From Piezodorus guildinii (taxonomy: Eukaryota; Arthropoda; Insecta; Hemiptera; Pentatomidae): DNA of 64,000 nt. Below the pieces are notes generated by a model. The model was not told the DNA's origin. It ran no database searches and worked only from the letters and a program-made list of their open reading frames with translations. Location of the stretch: the NCBI GenBank assembly GCA_023052935.1, contig CM041297.1, positions 94,767,521-94,831,520 on the forward strand. The letters run 5' to 3'. The position numbers and the translations under genes are program-made. Shown here in pieces: positions 58,765 through 64,000 of this stretch. The stretch's first letter is position 1. Every line of letters starts with the position of its first letter.

Positions 58765-61436
58765 ATGACCTCGCCTAACTCCTTATCTATTCTCCTATGG
58801 AATGCGAATGGTGTTAGAACTCACACTGACGAACTTACAGCCTTACTCCAAGACAAAAAAGTTGACGTTGCACTCATTACTGAAACTAGACTAACCACTA
58901 AACAGTACTTCAAAATACCTGAATACACAACATACCGGACAGACCATCCAGACGGCAAAGCCCATGCCGGTACTGCTGTCATTGTCAACCGATCCCTCTC
59001 CCATCACTTACACCCACTTCCCGCCCACGATTTCCTACAAGCCACCTCTATTATAATCAAGACCTTTTCCTTTCCGCTAGTCATCGCATCAGCATACTGC
59101 CCTCCTAAAAATTCTATTTCTATTACCCAATTTGGTTCCTTCCTCAACTCATTGGGGAATCACTTTATTCTGGGTGCAGACTTAAACGCGAAGCACCAAC
59201 AATGGGGTTGCAGAACCACAAATACTCGTGGACGGACATTGCAGTCTGCACTCAACTCCAGACGCCTTAATCTCCTACCTCCCGATTCCCCTACCTACTG
59301 GCCAACAGATCCTAACCGTAATCCAGACATCCTCGACTTCTTCATCCACAGCGGATTAGGCTCCCTGAACTATTCCGTAACTCGCCTTGATGAACTATCC
59401 TCTGATCATAGTCCATTAATCCTAAATGTATCCATGACTCCTATTCCGAAACCTTTCCCACCGTCATTCATCAGAGGCCCCATCAACTGGAACCTCTTCC
59501 GCGAAATCCTCACCAATGATATCGACCTCAGAGTAACTCTCAAAACCCCTTCTGACCTTGATGATGCCGTATATTCCTTTACAACCTTGATTCAACAAGC
59601 TGCCTGGACTGCCTCCTTTCCTAAACAATCCCAAATTATTCCTTACAAATGCCATTTACCACAACACCTGACGGACCTCATCAACACCAAACGCCGAGCC
59701 AGAACATTATGGCAACGCACCCGCCACCCAGAAGATCGCCGTTCTTATAACTTTTATTGTAGAAAATTAAAGCGGGAGTTGGCGACCTTTCGTTCCCAAT
59801 CCTACAATTCCTACCTCTCCTCTCTCTCGACTCGTGACAATTCTCTGTGGAATGTTACGAAGATAATCCTGAATACTCACACGATTTCCCATCCTCTCCT
59901 GCGCGGTGATAGTTCCTGGGCTGCTTCTGACAAGGATAAGGCCCAGGAATTTGCACAGCACCTTTCCAAAGTTTTCACTCCTCATCCTGAGTTGAATCCA
60001 AACCATACTTCAACAGTTGAACAGTTCCTTACTTCACCAATACCACTCTCCTTACCTCCTAAAGCAGTTAATCCCTCTGAGGCCAAATATCATCTTAAAA
60101 AGCTTCCTCTCCGTAAATCCCCTGGATATGATCTTCTCACGCCTCAGATCTTAAGACAACTTCCACAGAAAGCCATTACATTCCTTACATATCTTTATAA
60201 CAGTATCCTACGCACTACCTATTTTCCTCTCTTATGGAAACATTCAACTATCATCCTTTTCCTGAAACCAGGCAAACCTTCCAACAGCACGTCATCTTAC
60301 AGACCTATTAGCCTACTTCCGATCCTCTCAAAAATTTTCGAAAAGCTCCTACTAAAACGAATCCTAGATAAATTTAAAAATTTTCCTTCGCATCAGTTTG
60401 GATTTCGTTCTCAACATTCCACAGTTCAGCAAGGACTCCGAGTTGTGGATCACATTTCCTCTGCCCTTGAGTGCAAGGAGTATTGTTCGGGTGCCTTTCT
60501 GGACATAGCTCAAGCTTTTGACCGGGTGTGGCCCCGGGATTGCTCTTTAAGCTCAAAACCCATTTACCTCAATCCTTATACCTAATCCTCCGATCCTATT
60601 TATCAAACCGCTCCTTCCGAGTTCGCTGTGGTTCCGAATTTTCCAAACATTATACTGTTGAGGCCGGTGTTCCTCAAGGCAGCGTCTTAGGACCCGTCCT
60701 CTACATCCTCTACACCGCCGATATCCCTACCGATCCCGATACCTTTCTGGCAACATTTGCTGACGACACAGCCATTTTATCATCCAATTCCGACCCTGAA
60801 GTAGCATCTCTAAATCTCCAAAGGCACCTTTCCCTTGTCGAAGACTGGTGTAAGGCTTGGAGAATTAAGGTGAACGAAAGCAAATGTTCACACGTCACCT
60901 TCACCCTTCGACGTAAATCCTGTCCAACAGTTAAATTCAATTCCATACCGCTTCCTTCCTCAGACACAGTCCGGTACCTTGGCTTTTTACTAAACAAAAG
61001 ACTGACGTGGAACCCACATACGAGACTTAAAAGGATAGAACTCAACCGCAGATTCGGCCGGTTATACAAATTACTAAACAGAAAATCTCATCTTACAGTC
61101 GACAACAAATTACTAATATATAAGACAGTACTGAAACCTATATGGACCTACGGACTTGAACTATGGGGGACAACTAAACATTCTAACATCAAACGTATCC
61201 AATCCTTCCAATCCAAAGTGCTCCGAACAATAGTTAATGCTCCTTATTACGTTACCAACTGTACCCTACACCATGACCTTAATATTCCATTTATTTTGAA
61301 CCTGAGTACCCAATCCAAATTCCATCAGAACCTTCTTCATCATCCTAATCCTCTTGCTCAATCGCTTTCCAGCTTCACCCATCCCTACAATCCTCCTCGA
61401 AGATTGAAACGGCAGTGGCCCCGCGACGTTTTGTAA
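58765..61436 (+). pseudogene. LINE ORF2 (APE endonuclease and reverse transcriptase), one frameshift
   Basis: Starts one base after the ORF1 stop. Endonuclease motifs: LLWNANG (near residue 12), ITET, SAYCPP, LGADLNAKHQQWG and LSSDHSPL. RT blocks: RKSPGYDLLTPQILR, SYRPISLLPILSKIFEKLL, HQFGFRSQHST and AFLDIAQAFDRVW. A one-base deletion in the GGCCCCGGG run (about 60530-60537) shifts the frame; the next frame resumes with PGLLFKLK, AGVPQGSVLGPVLY, the catalytic ATFADDT (about 60750-60770), KPIWTYGLELWG and a RRLKRQWPRDVL end. All catalytic motifs are kept; only the slip breaks it. Confidence 0.9.
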
Positions 61437-61579
61437 ACATTTATCTGGAGTTCTGACACTGGTCAGATCTTCCACTCATGTACTGTATGTTTGTGGCTAT
61501 TCCGCTCTGGCTCGGCCTCCACTGGCATACACCAGTGAAGCGCTGAGTGGGAGGCGCTGGGATCTCTTGGATTTCGCTT

Positions 61580-61601
61580 CTCCCCCCACTTGTGGGGGGA
61601 G
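61580..61601 (+). other. Perfect GC hairpin in the LINE 3' UTR
   Basis: Arms CTCCCCCCA and TGGGGGGAG are perfectly complementary (9 bp) around a CTTG loop. A neighbouring CACTGG/CCAGTG pair lies about 60 bp upstream. Such structures may be read by the element's own reverse transcriptase; that is inference. Confidence 0.7.
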
Positions 61602-61910
61602 CAGCCGAGTCTAGGGTTCCTTTGGCTGATTGTATATATTGTATATAGTTAAGTTTGCTTGTATGATTTTTATTTATTTCCCAACTTGTATTTATCTCTA
61701 CTACAGGTTGTTGTTTTGATTTGTTTCTTGTTGTTGTTTTTTTTGTATATATTTGAATTTATTTATTTCCGATTTTATGTAATTTGACTTTATCATTATT
61801 GGCTTGTATATATTGTATGAATGTGTACTACATCTCTATTACTACTGTTCATTATGCAACAAATTGTAATATTTCTCAATAAAAAAAAAAAAAAAAAAAT
61901 TATAGACAAT

Positions 61911-61981
61911 AAAAGGGACTGAATGGTAAACTAATATCCGAAAATGAAGGATAACTCTTGAACGTAAGTTGTTATAATATG

Positions 61982-62018
<37 letters not shown>

Positions 62019-62486
62019 TATTAATAATAAAATTAAGTTAATAATTATATTATTTTCATTCATAACAATTTTATTATATGTTTACACTTCTATAAATAGC
62101 AGAAAATATTGTGCCCTTTGTATTAAAAATAAGTCTCTTCTTGAAAAACTTGTATTAAAGTATTGTTTTAAAAAAAAAAATAGATGAGAATATAGTTAAG
62201 CAGCTTTACTGGAAAAAAAATCATTAAAAAACAATTAAATAAGTGTACTCCAGTTATTCGGAATCTCAATATTTATTTATTAAATGGCATAAGGAAACCT
62301 TTTAAAAATAATTACTTCTCCAACTTCCTCCTTTTTTCTTGCAGTATTTTAAATATGTTCTACAAACACTAGAAATAAAAATTCAACCACAATTCTAGAA
62401 ACAAACTGTATAATCCCTAATTATATGACACTAAGGTAAGACCCAACGAAACAAATTATTCTAAATATATTGTTCTTATGTTTCAG
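61911..62486. other. Intron sequence before the second host exon
   Basis: AT-rich, with a (TA)n tract at about 61988-62017 and a TTTCAG acceptor at the end. Confidence 0.7.
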
Positions 62487-62596
62487 TTATCTCTGGAAAC
62501 AGATGTGCTAAACTCAAAATAACAGTTAAATCTGAGAACTGCGGTGACAACGAAAACTGTTCAGGAAAAGGTGCCTGCTTCACAAACACATCAATG
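62487..62596 (+). CDS. Second exon of the EGF-like host gene
   Basis: A 110-nt open segment between TTTCAG and the donor GTTAGA. Joined in phase 1 to the 39.6 kb exon, it continues with SGNRCAKLKITVKSENCGDN, then the EGF-type ENCSGKGACFTNTSM; the Cys spacing (C..x..C..x..C) is the first half of an EGF-like domain and the rest would lie in the next exon. Potential N-glycosylation at NCS and NTS. I do not recognise the gene; an EGF-repeat transmembrane or secreted protein is the best reading. Confidence 0.75.
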
Positions 62597-62839
62597 GTTA
62601 GAATGTACTTATAATTACCTATGCCATTAAAAATTTAGTTTTTAACTATGAAATAGGTTTAAACTATACAAATTAAAAACTGAATATGTGTTTATTTATT
62701 TTAATTTTGTTAATATTTATGTATATTGTGTGATGTTTCTGACATTATAAGTGATGTTTATTAGCATTAATTATAGATCTAAAATATAATAATAAGATGG
62801 CTTGGAATGCAGTCGTAAAAAACTTCAATTACGCTTACT
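62597..62839. other. Start of the next host intron
   Basis: AT-rich intronic sequence; nothing else seen. Confidence 0.6.
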
Positions 62840-62844
62840 CATTT

Positions 62845-62885
62845 ATTGTGCCGACTTTTCGGCCTACTAATCAGGGCTAAGAAAA
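62845..62885 (-). ncRNA. Hammerhead-like motif with altered core
   Basis: Minus strand: AGCC, CTGATTA, short GGCC stem, GAAAAGTCGGC. The core G is T, and stem II is shortened. Confidence 0.45.
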
Positions 62886-63278
62886 AAATCAAGACAACAA
62901 CCAATACAATTAAAAGAAAAATAATAAGATAACTGTTAAAAAAATATGAAAGAAGAGTAAAATGAAATGACGACTTTGTTATAAAAATATTAAACAGTAT
63001 TTAGAAGTAAGATGACAGTTAATCTTCTTAATCTTATTGTTACTAAATTAAATTTATTTATTCTACATAATATATCTCCACCTATAATTTACCTACTGCG
63101 CATACATTCTATTCATTTCTTGGTTTCTTACTATAATCTTCAAATAATTTCATACCAAAATTATCATTTTATATTAGGTTGTTTCCTTATATTATTACTG
63201 TTATATTACTATTATTACTGTTATATTACTTATTATTATTTTTCTGTTAATTACATTGGTTATTGTTTTGTTTTTTCT

Positions 63279-63322
63279 CAGCCCTGACGATGGCCAAAGA
63301 TGTAGGCCGAAACTTCGGCAAA
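63279..63322 (+). ncRNA. Hammerhead ribozyme motif, core intact
   Basis: Stem I 5' GCC, core CTGACGA (63284-63290), stem II GGCC/GGCC with an AAAGATGTA loop, GAAAC (63309-63313), TTC, then stem I 3' GGC. All invariant bases are present and stem I pairs fully over the 3 bp seen. It is the best-kept motif of the set. Confidence 0.7.
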
Positions 63323-63330
63323 TTGAGTTC

Positions 63331-64000
63331 ACTTGATTTAAGTGTTTCTATGATTGCACTTCCAACCAACTCCTAATATTCTATCTTTTCAACTGTTTCT
63401 CCATCGTTATGCATACATCTAAAAGTTAGAAAATTATAAATTTTTGGATTGGTGTATTTTTCGTTCAATTTGTCACGCCTTGAAAGTTTTAATCGTAGGT
63501 TGAGCGTTTCTTATCCCATTTTGGATATAAGAACCATATGTCATGACTTCATCAGGCAAAAGTCAGGGCTGAATACCGTCTTTTGATCATGATAACTACG
63601 GACCGGTTCTGTACCACATTTGGTTAGTTATGAGTTAATGTAGTTAGAAAACTCAAATAAGAAATTTATCCAAGAAACACGCTGATTCTAAACTACCGAA
63701 AAGATAGATAATTCAGTTTATCTGAGTTTTATATCAAGCTGAATAAAATTTTAATATCGGTTCGTTCCATATAGCATGTCTGTTTTCACAGGAAAGGTTA
63801 TTTAGTAACTACTTGAGCGTATATGAAATATCTACCCTTCATTATTGATGCGTTATTAATTGAGTGTTATCAAATTTTCAGATCGAGAAAGGAAAAATGT
63901 AATTTAAGAAAAAGTAGAGATTTTTTTTTTTTACATGATAATCATATTCAAATATTTTATCTTTAAGGAAGTTGTCCAAATTTATAAACTGATGTAAATA
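63331..64000. other. Intron or flanking DNA, no recognisable gene
   Basis: AT-rich; nothing I can name. Confidence 0.5.

Larger units (their letters stand above)
57133..61897 (+). mobile_element. Full-length jockey-clade LINE in the host intron
   Basis: Bounded by the 13-bp duplication AATTATAGACAAT (57120-57132 and 61898-61910) and a poly-A tail. It has a 5' UTR of about 330 bp, ORF1 (gag-like), ORF2 (endonuclease and reverse transcriptase) and a 3' UTR of about 450 bp. Length and layout are those of a complete jockey element. Each ORF carries one single-base frame break, so the copy is young but not intact as read. It shares the sense orientation of the host gene. Confidence 0.93.
62840..63330. 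mobile_element. Short element with hammerhead-bearing inverted ends
   Basis: The left end (GCCGACTTTTCGGCCTAC and AATCAGGGCT) is the near-complement of the right end (AGCCCTGA...GTAGGCCGAAACTTCGGC). The interior is AT-rich without coding capacity. Confidence 0.65.

Overview
The window looks like insect (at least arthropod) nuclear DNA: very AT-rich, with many (TA)n and poly-A tracts, jockey-clade LINEs, Penelope-like sequence, tRNA-derived SINEs, and host exons with normal GT-AG splice sites. Almost everything recognisable is mobile DNA or its debris. All homology statements here rest on motif reading, not on searches.

Region 1 (1-11506) is a Maverick/Polinton-like, virus-derived element with about 1 kb terminal inverted repeats. 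Every gene is on the minus strand: a zinc-finger protein resembling the N-terminus of larger polymerase-type proteins, an A32/HerA-like packaging ATPase, a DUF8207-like protein, an integrase with a chromodomain, an adenain-like cysteine protease (broken), a double jelly-roll major capsid protein, and a conserved 172-residue protein of unknown function. No protein-primed DNA polymerase B is visible, so this looks like a polymerase-less, capsid-encoding derivative. A satellite-like zone lies inside the right TIR (9.2-10.35 kb) and also outside it (11.5-12.4 kb).

Region 2 (11.5-39.6 kb) is repeat-rich intergenic or intronic DNA. It holds decayed LINE reverse transcriptases of several lineages, a young 5'-truncated jockey-like LINE with a clear target-site duplication (25489-27062), a second truncated jockey copy (35013-35729), a Penelope-like GIY-YIG endonuclease remnant (36778-37126), a 3 kb element with long inverted arms (30.8-33.85 kb), a TTAA-type MITE candidate, two SINE families and many (TA)n tracts.

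Region 3 (39.6-64 kb) holds two exons of one plus-strand host gene, 39635-39869 and 62487-62596. They join in phase (phase 1) and encode part of a secreted or transmembrane protein with an EGF-like cysteine pattern. The intron of about 22.6 kb between them is full of insertions. These include a full-length 4.77 kb jockey LINE with a 13-bp target-site duplication and two single-base frame breaks, a LINE segment repeated three times in tandem (3 x 378 bp), a three-copy SINE family with another SINE inserted into one copy, and a composite element with inverted ends.

A recurrent, unusual signal is a set of at least eight hammerhead-ribozyme-like motifs (CTGANGA, GC-rich stem II, GAAA). Most lie in the inverted termini of short composite elements. 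They run from core-intact (63279-63322, 32271-32318) to visibly broken.
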